DNA from: Macrocystis pyrifera
Lineage: Eukaryota > Sar > Phaeophyceae > Laminariales > Laminariaceae
Assembly (NCBI GenBank): GCA_031763025.1
Contig: JASSKH010000028.1
Location: 6,335,324 to 6,399,323 of the forward strand
Length of the DNA stretch: 64,000 nucleotides
Direction: 5' to 3'
Position 1 is the stretch's first letter; every line of letters starts with the position of its first letter. A program made the translations under genes and the position numbers. The notes beneath the pieces are model-generated. The model was not told the DNA's origin. It searched no databases and was given only the letters and a program-made list of their open reading frames with translations. Below are positions 13,001 to 26,314 of the stretch, in pieces.

Positions 13001-14636
13001 GTCACGCCAAGATCATCACGAGGAGCACAGTTGAGCTGACCTCGGGTAGAATCAGCATACAAATATAGCGGAATAATAGCGGTCGTCGGTACCCGTATAT
13101 CTGGTAAACTACACTTATTCCAAGACATCCTTTCGGTGTCGCTTGTCATTCTCTCGCCACCGACCAGCCCGAAAGCGAAATAATCCAAGGAAGCCTTATT
13201 CGTGGTGCACGGCTAACAGAGCAATTGTCGCGTCCTGGAACCACGTATGCTTGGTTTTGGTATTGAGATATCGCTACATTGACTCCTAACGGGCTGGTGG
13301 TGGCTGGTGGTGTTGGTGGTAATGGCAGCGGCAGTGGTTGGGGTGATGACGTTGGTGGTGTTAGTGGAGAAGGGGGTGCTGGTGGTGGTTGTGGTGGTGG
13401 TGGTGGCGGTGGCGATGGCGGTGCTGCTGGTGGTGATAATGCCGCGGGTGTGTTAGTCGACGCTCGGTCGCGCTTCAAAGAGCGTGAGGGCTCGTCTACT
13501 CGTGTATCAAGGCACTACGAGTTGCCCTACAGAGTATACGTGTTTGTATCATAATGGCTCACAACCACCTGTTCGCAAGGGACATCCGGAGCAATGGCAG
13601 TCTTCGTAGTATGAGCCGTAGCTTTGTGGGCTCTGCCGCGGATGTCAGCTGTCAATACACCACTGCTGTATACGCGTGTCAATAGTCTACTACTGTTGTA
13701 TCTACTACTTTGTATAGGTATACCGCCCGAACGATGTCGGCTGTCCAGGCGGCAACACGTGTCATAGCAGGCACCGACGGGATAGAGAGGATATATTTAC
13801 TACTGTGCCGGTCGCACAGCCAATTTCATTTTGCACCAGTGGAGCACAGAACGAAGCACTGCTGTCTCGAGCTTTGCATTATTGTTCGTCGGCACAGCAG
13901 CCTGCGAACATAAGGCACCGACGGGATAGAGAGGCAGGGTATTTACTGCTGTGCCGGTCGCACAGCTAATTTCATGTTGCACTAGTGGAGCACAGAACGA
14001 AGCACAGCTGTCTCCAGCTTTGCATTACTGTTCGTCGGCACAGCAGTCTACGAACATTCTGGGGCGAGTAAGCTGCAGTAGTGGATCCGGTGGCCATCAG
14101 GCATACAGTAGTAGATCGCCACTTGTTCCGGTATGCCAGAGCTATTATACCCGCAGGTGAGATAAGAAAAAGTGTGTGGGTACTACAGCCAGTATATATA
14201 ATACTCGTGGTCTCGGGGGTGGTATCCCGGGCTTGACAAGCTGATTTACTTATATAATACCGCTGTACTCGTATCCCGTATCCTTTAAAACGTATCACTT
14301 GTCGAGAATGACACTCATACTCAAACCACAACTGCCTGCCTCGTGCCTCACCACTAACAGCCCCACCCAGAACTTTGTTGAAACACTTCCCCCTCCTCCC
14401 TTTGCTCTGTCTCACCCCGTGACGAAGCTGAAAGGCACGGCCGAATCATCTTGCAGATCGTAGTTGACGGTAACGGACAGGTCATCGTCGACGAAGTGGG
14501 TGTAGGCTCCAGTCACACCGCTCAGAAGGTTAACCGGTTCATTCTCCGCTCCACCAGCAGGGGGAACCTGGTTGGCACATGAAAGAGAAGCAAACATTGA
14601 CGCCATAGCAGCTGCTAGATGCCATCGCCACGACAT
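10071..14636 (-). CDS. Putative secreted/membrane beta-rich protein, unknown family
   Basis: Three minus-strand exons look real. 14416-14636 starts MSWRWHLAAAMASMFASLS, a signal peptide with likely cleavage after SCA, then strand-like sequence (DDLSVTVNYDL), and ends at GTGAGA. 10989-11208 reads NRTVGISVNHGSRRVQFRFA...FKVGLNPLV, alternating polar and non-polar residues like paired beta strands, and ends at GTATTG. 10071-10326 reads GLGVSLRLHTGRRAWLSATA and stops at 10071. The last two exons join in phase; exon one (phase 2) does not join the second directly, so at least one exon is missing, perhaps near 11.4-11.5 or 13.0 kb. The alternation suggests a beta-barrel or beta-sandwich in the secretory path or an organelle envelope; that is inference. 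There is no Phe after the signal cleavage, so a stramenopile plastid signal is not supported. Confidence 0.45.
11293..11334. repeat. CAG trinucleotide run
   Basis: A short CAG/CTG run (about nine units, GCAGCAGCAG) inside G/C-rich DNA between putative exons of the beta-rich gene. On the minus strand one frame reads Leu or Cys runs and would not be expected in a folded domain. Confidence 0.6.
11826..11962. repeat. GGGTC element, short relative
   Basis: Begins GTTCACGGGTCGGCTCAAAC, continues with a GGTCGGGTC block and ends with GACCCGACCCGTGAGTCGG-type inverted units. It shares its lead-in and inverted layout with 5318-5590 but is half the length and more diverged. Confidence 0.55.
12683..12876. 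repeat. CAGA/CAGG microsatellite
   Basis: About 190 bp of imperfect ACAGACAGGCAG units. Minus-strand frames read as Cys/Leu/Val/Ser runs and plus-strand frames as Arg/Gln/Thr/Asp runs; both are repeat translations, not genes. Confidence 0.9.
13293..13437. repeat. GGT-rich trinucleotide tract
   Basis: An imperfect GGT/GTT/GGC run of about 145 bp. The plus frame is poly-Gly-like, the minus frame poly-Pro/Ser. It lies in the first long intron of the beta-rich gene model, without splice context. Confidence 0.7.
13769..14056. repeat. Tandem duplication, two 144-bp units
   Basis: Units 13769-13912 and 13913-14056 both start AGGCACCGACGGGATAGAGA and both contain GTGCCGGTCGCACAGC and GTTCGTCGGCACAGCAG. 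A handful of substitutions separate them, so the duplication is fairly recent but not new. Confidence 0.9.
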
Positions 14637-14960
14637 GCTGTACAGGGAGAGCTGTGGACAGGTTTTGGGCCGATTTTCGATTTTCTGCTTCTCGAGTATA
14701 GTACATAACCCCTTCCTTGTATGACCAACCACGGTGTTGAACTCCCTAACATAAGGACTTCTCGAGACGACCGAGAACATCTAACGCGAAAGAGGAACAC
14801 ACAGCAGCAGGGGGGTGACTACATTTTGAGCCTTTCAATTCCTGTAATATTGATAGGAGTGGGAGGGAGACGCCCGTCGCTCGATTGCCACTCGGATTGC
14901 CCAGCTCCCGAAGGAGAGCAAAGGGAAAGAGGAGCTAGTAGCCTGAAGGCCGCGAGGCTA
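14637..14960. promoter_or_regulatory. Shared divergent promoter region (inferred)
   Basis: The signal-peptide gene starts leftwards at 14636 and the recognised RPN5 coding sequence begins rightwards before 15056. If both models hold, their transcription starts share a few hundred bases. I see no clear TATA box or other named element; the call rests on gene geometry alone. Confidence 0.35.
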
Positions 14961-16600
14961 TCGAACAGCAGCAGTCATGGAGACCGCTTGGAGGAGAGAA
15001 AGGATTTCTCTGTCGAAGTCTCGGCTAAGATCCCTGAAGCAAAAAAGCTCGCACAGGTAAGGATGTCTCCTCGAGAAGCACGGGGGTGAACAGCGGTGAG
15101 AACGGAGATGAAAAGGAAAGGCATTGTGCTGTCGGGTTCGAGCTTGCGGCGTTCTCTTTGCTACTGGAAACACCAATCCCACACTAATTCCAAGTAGTTT
15201 GTCCCCGAAAACGTAGGTGCGGCAGACCTCACTCTTATTCCAAGTCAGTTTGTCTTGGAAGCACGCGTGCAGCGAGCAGGCAGCCCCGCTCGCAAGCCTC
15301 ACGTGGAGACATGCTGGTCCCAAACGATGACCCCAGACGAAGTTATAGCCCTGACTATTTTATACCAGCCACCAGGTATGCTATATATATATATATATAT
15401 ATAAAAGGTACCTGGTATGTAAGAAGGCACACAACAGAAGTACTTGCAGTGCACGAGCAAGTTACCTGCCCGTCAGCTTCGCTGGAATCGATCTTACTAT
15501 CTTGCCGCCCATGGACGCCGCGACGCTGCTGCCGATGTACCGGACGACACTGCTTGCTGCTGTCGCTGCCGACCACTCGCGCGCACATCCCACCGCATGG
15601 TGCTCGCAGAAGATAGACAGCTGTTAATACTAATAGTAACTCGTAATCAGTGCCTCGTAACACACGCATGCATGTACTGCTAGAGCAGCAGCAGTTTACA
15701 CCAGGTACACCCGTATACCAGGTATGGCCAGCAGGCCAACACACTCCCACCCGTGTACCAGGTATGGCCAGCAGGCCAGTACACTCCCTCCTTTTATCAT
15801 GGCCAGAAGACCCCTTAACGACTCCAGTGCAACAAGAGTACCTACTGCTGTAGTCCAGTGTTCGTACATACTTTCCGCAACTCGGGGAGAAGAGAGATCC
15901 GTACGAGCGTCAAGATGCGTGGGCGTATTTTACAGTTTACAGCTGAAGCCGTAAACGACGTAAACTGCTTGCATTTCGTATACCCATGTATTTACCATAT
16001 CAACCGTCTACCCTGGTATTGAGAGTTGAGACGCCCGTCGACGGCGCAACCCGTTCATCGTCTCGCGAGACGTCTCACGTCGTCTCGTTAAAGTACAGGA
16101 TGCTGTTAGTAGCCGTCTCTGTAGACGCCTAATCTAAAAAGTGCTGCGTTGTGATTGTTCAGATGTTACCAGATATTAGACGCGTGTCTGTACACATGCG
16201 CTTTGTCGTTGCTGGCGACGTGGCACTCCTCTCCGCCTCGGAACGAATGCCGCCTACACCTGCCTCTCGTCCGGGCGGCCTGTCCCTCGCCGCACGCCCA
16301 CCGATCCCTCAAACCCCCGTTGTCCGATCAGTACGCAGTGTTTACTTCACGGCTTGGCCCAGCTCCGACGAAATGCTTGGTAGTCCACACTAATTACGGG
16401 GGAACATACTAGTATTACGGAGGGCCATTGTAAATAGGACCAAATATTTCTAGTAAAAATAGGTAAATGTATAGATTTTTGTGTCTACCGTAGGTCCTAC
16501 TTACTATGGTCCCCCGCAATTGTCATAGAACTGAATATGCCACAAAAGCGTCGAAGGATATGTAGTTTTAGGGTCCATCGTGGGTTCTGATTACTATATA

Positions 16601-16648
<48 letters not shown>

Positions 16649-19600
16649 ATGAATAACCCCTCCTTACATATTATTTCCGAGAAATTTCCCAGGCGATCGT
16701 GGTTAGGGGGTCTGTATTAAAAAAACAGTTCAACCATTTTGTCGAGACTGGGCCAAGTCGTAAACAGCCGGTCGCATACAGGACGTGTATACCAGGTATA
16801 GAACAGCGGCCAATACGCACGACAGTTCGTCGGTGGTATCGTATGGTTGAACAACCCCGCGAAGAAACGCCCACACGATTTTGAATCAGGCTGTTTTTTT
16901 TTCTTCATTGGGATGTTGGCGTTTGTAAGGCACGAGGTGTCGTTTAGCAGCTGTGAAGGAGTAAAGAAGCGACCTACCTCGCTTCGGCACCTTTCTTTAC
17001 GCAGCAGTGCTTGTGCGTTTTTGCTTTTCGTGTCGGCCAGTTTTTTTTTTAGTTCTTTTCGGCCAATCAACCAACCGACGAACCAAACCAACTAACCAAA
17101 CAACCAAAAACAGCAGTAGAGGTCACCACTTATTCGAGAAAAGGATTGGCACGCTCTACTATGTACGAGAGAAAGGGACTCGTAACGCTATACCCAATGG
17201 TTGATTGGGGTATGATCTGATTGGCTCAGGCACAGGGTAGGGATTAGTTCTTGTTCGTCTCGTACCCAGGAGTGACCCTCAAAAAAAATCTCGAATGAGT
17301 GGTAAGCGCCCCTCACAAAATTGCTAAATATTAAAACAATTAAACAACCATCCAACGAACCAGCCAACCAACTAATCGGACCATCAAACAGCCTGCCAAA
17401 CAACAACCAACCAACCAGTCGACCAATCAAACTACGTGAAGAGTGAAGAGCCGGTCAAACCACCAACCAACCAACCAACCGAATGGTCAACGAAACAGCA
17501 GTCAGCAGGTAGAACAGTTGCGACTTTCTGCAAGAAACGAGCCCTTCCGTTGAGCGTGATCGCTCACCCCTCTGTATCACAATGTGCTTTGTCGCGGTGA
17601 CTTAAGTTACAACTGCTGCAAGCTATTACGGGGGACCGTAGTAAATAGGACCTATCGTACACCCAAAAACCTATATATTTACATATTTTTACAAACAATA
17701 TTTAGTCCTATTTACTATTGTCCCCGGTAATAGATGGATGCCGTCTTCGTTGCGTGATTGGAAGGATCCTGAATCCTCCCAACGGCTATATGCCTGGCGT
17801 GGCGAAGGTTGCAGGGTTGGTTCCCCCCGTGTCGAGCCGCATCCACGTATGATCTGGGGACAAACTACTTGGCAAAAGTGTGGGACGGTTTTAGCGGTCG
17901 GAAAAAGTCAAGGATGTACGTTGAATATTTGAGGGACAGAGAAAGAGGGTGGAGGGGGAAAGATCCACAAGTCGAAGGTATAGATCACGTTCTGCTTCGG
18001 AGATCAATCATCTCGATCGTTTTATTACGTGCCGTTCTGAGATATTATGCTTAGAAGGATTTGTATCGTACGATTCATAACCCAGGAAAAATGCGTTCTG
18101 ACCACTCACCCTTTCAGGGGTTAGGGTTGTGCCACTTTGGCCCGTAATATAAGGGTTGTTTAGACACTACTATTAATGCTAAGCGTTCCTTATAATATCG
18201 GACAGATCGGCTGGGTTTTTGCTCTTTCAGGGCAAGTCCCGTTTTGGGGGACGAGCTACTTTAAGTTTTGGCGGTTTTTTTACCAGAACAGGACTGCAGT
18301 CCTAAATGGGTTGACAGATCATGCGAATCATACGGCTCCAGCCGGGGAAACATGTGCTAGTAGATAGATCGTACGCCGATAATTCAGATATAGATCAGGG
18401 ATCTATCTTGCGTCCTGAAATATCTAGATGATGGAAGAGAGGGGTCTACGTGACCCCTCTCCGACGTGCACGTGCAGAAGTTATCGGAGCGGGTTTCACG
18501 CGTCTCCAGCGTGTATGGTAGGTGCGTGACGTGGAGCTGGACTGCTGTTCTCTGTGCTGCTGCACGTACCTCCTGTCCTGTGATGTTTTTTGTCCCGCGG
18601 CCTTATCGCGACGATATATGTTCTATTGATTGACGGAAATGGACCTGACGCCGTTCGTGACGTCACGTGGCGGTTTTCAACCGGGGACAACAACATCTCG
18701 TCCCCGTCTTTGAAGACGAAAAAAAAATGGACCACCTATTTTTGAAAAACCGACCACCGTTGTTTTTTGTTTTGTTTTTTTTTTTTCGCGGGCTGCTGTT
18801 ACAAGCAGACGAGATGCCGCCGACACACACACACACACACATGCGTGCATGCGTGCACTCACGAACGCCTTCACCGTTTCACAAGCGAGGGCCAAACCCA
18901 CCGACCATGTAGACGTTTACAGCGCGGTAGCACGTTACTGAATTGTCAAATCGGTTGAGTAATGGCCGACGGTTGGTTGGCATTCCCACGGTCTATTGGT
19001 GAACACGAAATCTACGTACGATAGTAGTAGGTACTGCTATTACGGGGGTCCATAGTTAACAGGACCAAATATTGTTAGTAAAAATAGATAAATATATAGT
19101 TTTTTTATGTATACCATAGGTCCTATTAACTATGGACCCCCCCGTAATAGACGTTTTACACACACACTAGAGTCAAGTATCCTCATTACCAGTACCGTAG
19201 TATTCCCGTAGGGTGTGTCCAGCTTTTCTTACGGTATGTGCCGGATACGTCTATGTAGCACTCTGTACTCCGTACTTGCTGTTGGACAGGTGTGTTTTTT
19301 TTTCTCTACCTAATTTGGGTCTCGAAAATTTAGTTTTATTTCCCGAAGGTGGACAAATAGTTCACCCTTTTATGGCCGTAACTTATCATCATATGACTCC
19401 CATCAAGGCGCTTTTTCCAGGCATATCGCAGTTCGACACGAGCCGACGAGGAAAAAAAGTGCTTTAAAGCCTCCTCGCGATGAAAATACACGGCGCGTGT
19501 GTACCGCAGTGCGGAAGCGGGAGAAGGGTCTGCTACGCGACGCCGGGTCTGGGTTAGGAGTGGGGGGGGGGACCAGGAGGAAGAACGGCAAAGAAAAATA

Positions 19601-22600
19601 GTAAGAGGGACAAAAACCTCCCCGAAAAACTAAAAATACAATCGGTTGTAGGTGTTGTCACGTCAAACCATCGCCTGATAAAGGCTACTCCGCAATCACA
19701 GGACAGGGCTCTAAAAACGCTGGAGTGGAAAACTTCCTCGGTATTTACGTAGCCGATTGTTTATTTTCCGACGTAAATACAGCGGCTTGGGTGATGAATT
19801 ATAGAACGAGGTACGTATACACGCTGCTGCTCAGCTGACGACATACTTGGTGTGCTACCGGAAACTTGCGACGTGTGCTCTCCGCATACCATACATCCAG
19901 GGCGGCAAGCTCGCGGAAGCTCTGGAGATGCTCATGAGCCTGGAGAGGCTCTGCCGCGTGGGGAACGACTTCCCCAACCTCAAGGAGGTCATCCTCACGG
20001 CGGCGAGGCTGTGCCGGGAGGTGGCGGACTGGGCGCAGCTGAACACGACTTTGACGCTCTTGTCCAAGAGAAGGGGGCAGCACAGCAAGACCGTCACCGC
20101 CATGGTGCAGGAGGTGGGGACGTGGAGGGTCCAAACCCGACCCCGAAAGAAGGAGGGAGGGGAGGGGGGGTGGGTGTACTGATGATCATGCATGACCGTA
20201 GTCGTGTGACCATAGTCCCTCGCATCCCTACGATGCCGGGACGGAGCACGTCTGGTTTTCACCCACCAGGCAGACATTGCTTGCACCGAGGGGAGGGGTA
20301 CTCATTTGTTGCTGTCCCCAGTCGTTTGAAATCTAGCCCATGTGTCCCTTTCGAGACGGAGCACCGTTCCTGTTTCCGATGGACACGCCTTCAAACATTT
20401 GGGCTCTCCTTCACGTTTTTTTGCATGTATATACATTACATGCAAAAAAAAATGCCTACCTTATCCCCTTTGTGTTTCGCCTTTGGTGGCCAACCATCTA
20501 TTTCCTAGGCGGAAGGGGAAGAGGGTACATAAGAGAGGGGGAGCATGTAAGGAAGGAGAGGATAGAGAAGAGAGAGCGGTAGAAAAGAGGGGGAAAAAAT
20601 GAGATAGGGAAACAGGAAGAGAACAGGAAACAAGCGAAAGGGTAGGGAGAGAGGAAGAGGATGAGGCTGATGGGAGAGGGGTTTCGAGTTGCTTTGATTT
20701 TTGTCTTTCAAGAGCAGGAAACAAATGAGGCTCCAAACAACGAAGGCGTCCCCTCCTTCCCTTCCCTTCCCTTCCCTTCTTTTTTTTTTCTTTTTTTTTT
20801 CGGACGCTCGCACAGCACCACAACAGGTGCTGCCTCGACTGTTTTCTCGCTCGACTGTTTTTGTCGAAGCCTACCTGATTCCATCCACCTTACACCACTC
20901 TGGCTCTCTATATAGGGATCGATTGCGCTGTAAAAGCACCACCAAAATGGTTGTTTGCACACTCGGACAGACTGGTGTCAATGTGTGTCAATGTCGAGGA
21001 CGATGCGGTGCATGTTGCGTGTTTGTTCCAGGTCTTGTAGTGTGCTGCAGGAGCATGAGGGACGGGGCGAGCGGGTGGGTGGATTAGGGACGGGGTGAGC
21101 GGGTGGGCGGGTGGATTGGCGGCGGCGCTGTTGGTGACGGCGGTGGTGGATGTTGTTCAATACTTGTATGCATGCTAGGGCTCGTTTTTGCACTCGATTT
21201 ATCGCGTCGGTGTATTTTTTATCGTTTTGCTTTTTTCGATATTTCTAGTTTGTTGTTTTTGGTACTACTGCTGTGGTACTACGTAGCGGGCCGTTGGTAT
21301 CCATTCATTTCATGGTAATATTTACAGATTCGTACTCTTTTTTCGTCTTCGTTTTTCCGTGTCCTATACGATTTTTGATTTTCTTGATCATTTCGCTTGT
21401 CTTGTCTCGCCTTTGCCTTGACGCCACGACGGTACCTTGTATGTTGTGTTTCTATTTAGTACGCAGTATTTTTGCGCTTTCGTTGTGTATTTTCATGGTT
21501 CGATTTTTTTTTTAATAATTGTTTTCTTGTTTTTTTCGTCCTGTCTTGCCTTGCTTTGCCTTGCCTTGCCTTGCCTTGCCTTGCCTTGCCTTGCCTTGCC
21601 TTGCCTTGCCGTGTTTTGCCTTTTTGCCGTGATGCCGCGTCTCCATAGGCGATGGGGTGGCTGGAGGAAACGCCAGACAAGGACTCGAAGGTAGCGCTGC
21701 TCGTGGCTCTCAGGGACATCACCGACGGGAAAATTTTCGTGGAGGGGGAAAGGGCCAAGCTCACGAGGATGTTGGCCAAGGTGCGAAAACGAGAAAGGAA
21801 GGGAAGGGGAGGGAAGGAAGGCAGACATACATACATATATGATACATGGTACACATTTGGAAGAGACGCTTGGGGGGGGATTGTACTCGATAGGAGAGAT
21901 GTACAAGACATCTCATGCGTGGCCGTAGTCGTATGACCATAGACCCTCGCATCCCTATGATGCCGGGACGGAGCATGTCGGGTTTTTACCGACCAGACAG
22001 ACAAGAAAGAAAGAAATATATACAAGTCGTAGCACGCACGGAATACAAACCATTCGATTGGTCGAAGCTCACAGCTGACGTATCTGCAGTACTTTCGTGG
22101 CGTGGAAGATGTGTATTAAACGAATGAGTGACTGAACGAAACGCAACGACCAAACAACGCAACCAAAAAAAAAGGGAAAAAAAAAAACGCTCGCACGATT
22201 TGTTTTTCTCTGGCGTGTGTTGCGCGAGCGATGCTTACAGTAGGATTGGAGACGTGCGGAGAGCATCGTTTTGCCAGCCAGGTGCTGCATAAAAAAAAAC
22301 CCACGTGTGTTGCGGCGGGTATTCCTGTGCACGCCGCGCCTCGTCACACGTTTTTCTTTTCTTTTCTTTTCGGCTACAGTTTCATCCGCAGGGCAGTCAG
22401 TCCAGCCCTGTTGACAGTTTTTTAAGTTTCTGTCGACTCTGCTTCGAAAAGGCGGAGGTCCGGGTGACTATTACGGGAGGCCGTAGTAAGTAGGACCAAA
22501 TACTGTCTGTAAAAAGAGGCAAATATATAGGTTTTTGTGTGTAGCGTAGGTCCTATGTACTGCGGTCCCCCGAAATAGGGGCGAGGATGAGATGTAGCAG

Positions 22601-24454
22601 ATGCTTAACTTTTTTCCTCCTCGGCCCTCTTACGGTATATTTTCGTAGTCTGGAAAATAAAAATGGGCATTGTTGATTGGTTGATGGAATTTCGCTGGTA
22701 TAATTTAGTCTGTGGCCCTTGTGTCTGTCGGGGATTTTAGTGCACAGTAAAGAAAACAACAGGAAAAATAAATGAGACCCAGGCACGGCTACAAACACGA
22801 CTATTACGGGGGGCCATAGTAAATAGGACCTACGGTGCACACAAAAACCTATCTATTTACCTGTTTTCACTGACAATATTTTGGTCCTATTTACTGTGGT
22901 CCTTCGTGATACAAGTATTACCGATCACCAGCCGCCTAGGCTGAGCCATGTGCAGTACGAGCAGCGTTTTGATTTAAAAAAAAATAGAACTTGACAAAGC
23001 TGTGAGATCGAAATTTTCCTCTAAGGTCCTCTTTGCAAGCTTGGTCTTGTGCTGCAAGCGTGCTGTATTGATGTATTCGTTGCAGTGGAGTTCCGTTGCT
23101 AGGATGTTATCAACCCCGCTTGTACGTACGCTCGTCTGGTCTGGTCTATCCCAGCAGCGACGTGTTGATATACTCGGCTTCGCATTGTGCCCCTCGTGTA
23201 TCATTGTTTCAGGTTTTATTGTAACTTGCTTGACCTGTAGCTTTGTTCTTACGTGTGTTCTTTGCTTTTCGTAGCTTGATCTTTCGTTCCTGACTTGCTC
23301 TCTTTTTTGCTCTTTTAGTTCTTGCCCTTTTACCCAGGTTGCTTACTTCTTCTTTTTTTTTTTTTCTGGTCCTTCCGTTTCAGCCGTGTGCGTTAATTTT
23401 GTAAAGAGTGGGTGATCGTTTCCCACGGTGAGCTGTGTGTGATGGATGACTACTGCTTAACGTATGATTTGCTCTATTTCTGTGATTCGTATGATTTGTG
23501 TAGATCAAAGAGGAGGACGGGGATGTGGCGGGCGCGGCAGATGTTCTCCAGGAGGTGCACGTCGAGACGTACGGCGCTCTCACCAAGAAGGAGAAGGCCG
23601 ACTTCATCCTTGAGCAGGTTTGTGTCGTAGGGTAGGGTAGGTTAGGGTAGGGTAGGGCAGGGTATGGTTAGGGTAGGGTAGGGTAGTGTAGGGAAGGGTA
23701 GGGTATGGTTGGGGTAGAGTAGGGTAGGAAAGGGGTCAGGGTAGGGTTAGGGTAGGTTGGGGTAGGGAAGGGTACGGTGTGGTTAGGGTAGGGTAGGGTA
23801 GGGTAGGGTGGGGTAGGGAAGGGTAGGGTATGGTTAGGGTAGGGTAGGGTAGGGTAGGTTGGGGTAGGGAAGGGTAGGGTATGGTTAGGGTAGGGTAGGG
23901 TAGGGTAGGGAAGGGTATGGTTAGGGTAGGGTAGGGTTAGGGTTAGGGGTAGGGTAGGGTTAGGTAGGGTTAGGGTAGTTTACGGTGGGATAGGGTGGGT
24001 TAGGGTGCATAGAGGGTGGAGTAGTGTAGAGTAAGGTAGGGCAGGATAGAGGAGGGTAGGGTAGGGTAGGGTAGGGTAGGGTACAAGAGTATGGTAGGTA
24101 TAATATGGTAGCGTAAGGTATGGTATGATGTGGTGTGGTGAAGTGTGTCCTGGTGTAGTGCGTTGTTGTGGTATGGTATGGTATGGGCTTCAGAACGAGG
24201 TCTTGCGATGTTGAGGTGCTTGGATGGGAAGCACCCTTGTTTCTGGAGGGCGGTGACACCGACCGACCGCTCTACTGCTGTGTGGCTACTGTGACACGGT
24301 CCACGGCAAGTCTGCTTTCATACTCACCTGGTACATGGCGTGTGCGTTGCCAATAACCATGGGCTCTGTCCGTTGCTGTCGATTGAAAGTTGCCGAACAC
24401 TGCAGCATTGATTTTGATTTCAGTGGAGATATATCGACCATGGATGACATGAGT

Positions 24455-24486
<32 letters not shown>

Positions 24487-25406
24487 ACACTCTCACCAAA
24501 CTCGACACCTTGCGCAGATCCGGCTTACCTTGGCCAAAAAAGACTACGTTCGGGCGTTGATCCAGAGCCGAAAGATCAACCGCAAAGTTTTGCTGGACGA
24601 AGACATGCAGGAGATCAAGGTGGTAGAAATATGACGTTTTTTTCTGGCCTGATTCTTAGGCAACGGCAAAAGAGTCCTCGTTTGTTATTGTATTATTTAT
24701 GCTTTCGTAGTCTCTTTTTTCCTATCTCGAATAGGGCCCAGTAGGCGTTTGTGGGGGGGGGGGGGGCAGAGGGGGGGTGGAGGGAAGGGGGGGGGGGAGG
24801 GTAGATGGAGGGGGGTGGGGGCAGGGGTTGTGTTGTGTGTTTGCGTCTCGAGTGTGCCTGCAGCGTAGCAGTGCAAGGTTTTGCCATTACCGCTTGTTTC
24901 ACCTCTTTGCCGGGGGATTAAAAATGTAAAAAACTGACCCGTTGGATTGTGAACGTCCTTGCTCTTCTTCGTGTATTTGTCTTGCTTGGGACGGGTTTGT
25001 GTGTGTTGTGTGTGTGTGTGAATGATTTTTTTAGTTGTGGTGGGAGATGCTGCAACTCATGTGCGTCACCGCCCTCCTCCTCCTCCTCCTCCTCCTTCCT
25101 CGCCATTCCTGCCTTCATCGATCAGGTTCGATTCTACAAGCTCATGATCGAGTACGACATGCACGAGAAGTCAACCTTCGATCTCTGCCAGGTGAGACCA
25201 GAACACACGAATAAACGAACAAACAAAAAAACTCGGAGAAGAGGCCGAAGCAATCGCCAGCAAGTCAGCCTCTTCTGGCGTGTGTCCTCAAAAATCGCTC
25301 CCTGGTTTTTGCTACAATTGTTTCAACACAAGAACCGGTTGGAATAAATATTTCCCAGATGTTTCTGGGATGCCTATTAGCAAAACTCGAAACCCGTCTG
25401 ACCCCG

Positions 25407-25459
<53 letters not shown>

Positions 25460-26117
25460 CTCACTCTCTACCAAACCTACGCAAATATGTCCTCGACGCC
25501 CAATTAAAACCCTGGCATATATGCTAAATATATACCATACTCCACCATCCACCAACCAACGACCACAACACAACTACCTGTTTTTTTTTTCTGTACATAC
25601 AAATAAAGGGATATAACAGATGACGAATGCATGTCGTCGGGAGCTCTACAGTGTCGTCGTACACGGCAAACACGCCTCCATAATGCCGGAAATCGGTACC
25701 CCCAGCTACGAGCTTCGAATCACGTCCGTCTTGTTGTGTAATTGCACGCGAGCCGACGAGGGGAAAAAAAGGGCTGAGGTCTCGTCGCGATAAAAATGAA
25801 TGAGGGCACAGACCGTAGTGGAGAGGCGGAAGGGGGGAGGCGAGCCCTGCTACGATATGTCTTGCGTGACCCCAGACCTCATGTCACGACTACTATGAGG
25901 AGAGGAGGGAGACATAAAACAAGGGCGAAGATATTGAATGGGAAGAGAGAGAGAAAAAAAAGCGAGGGCGACGGTGCATGTTGTAAGGGGACAAAGGGTG
26001 TCGTTCGGCTCTCTGGCTCCATCGGCTCATTGTTTTGGCTGGGGGTGCGGGTGTCCCCCGAGGTATGCGTGGGGTGTTGGGAGTGGGGGGAGGCACCGGC
26101 GAGTGAAAGGAAGTGTG

Positions 26118-26152
<35 letters not shown>

Positions 26153-26282
26153 ATGGATCGCATCACCGCCCGCTATATAATGACTGCTAGGTACTCCGAA
26201 TTATATACGTGGTAGTATTGTCTACACCCTCAGCGAAAATCGAACGAAAAAAGAAATTGGCGGTTCCGATGACGGGTGGATT

Positions 26283-26314
<32 letters not shown>

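Noticed and set aside
23960-24259. True chromosome end
   Set aside because: The TAGGG array is intronic and flanked by RPN5 exons on both sides.
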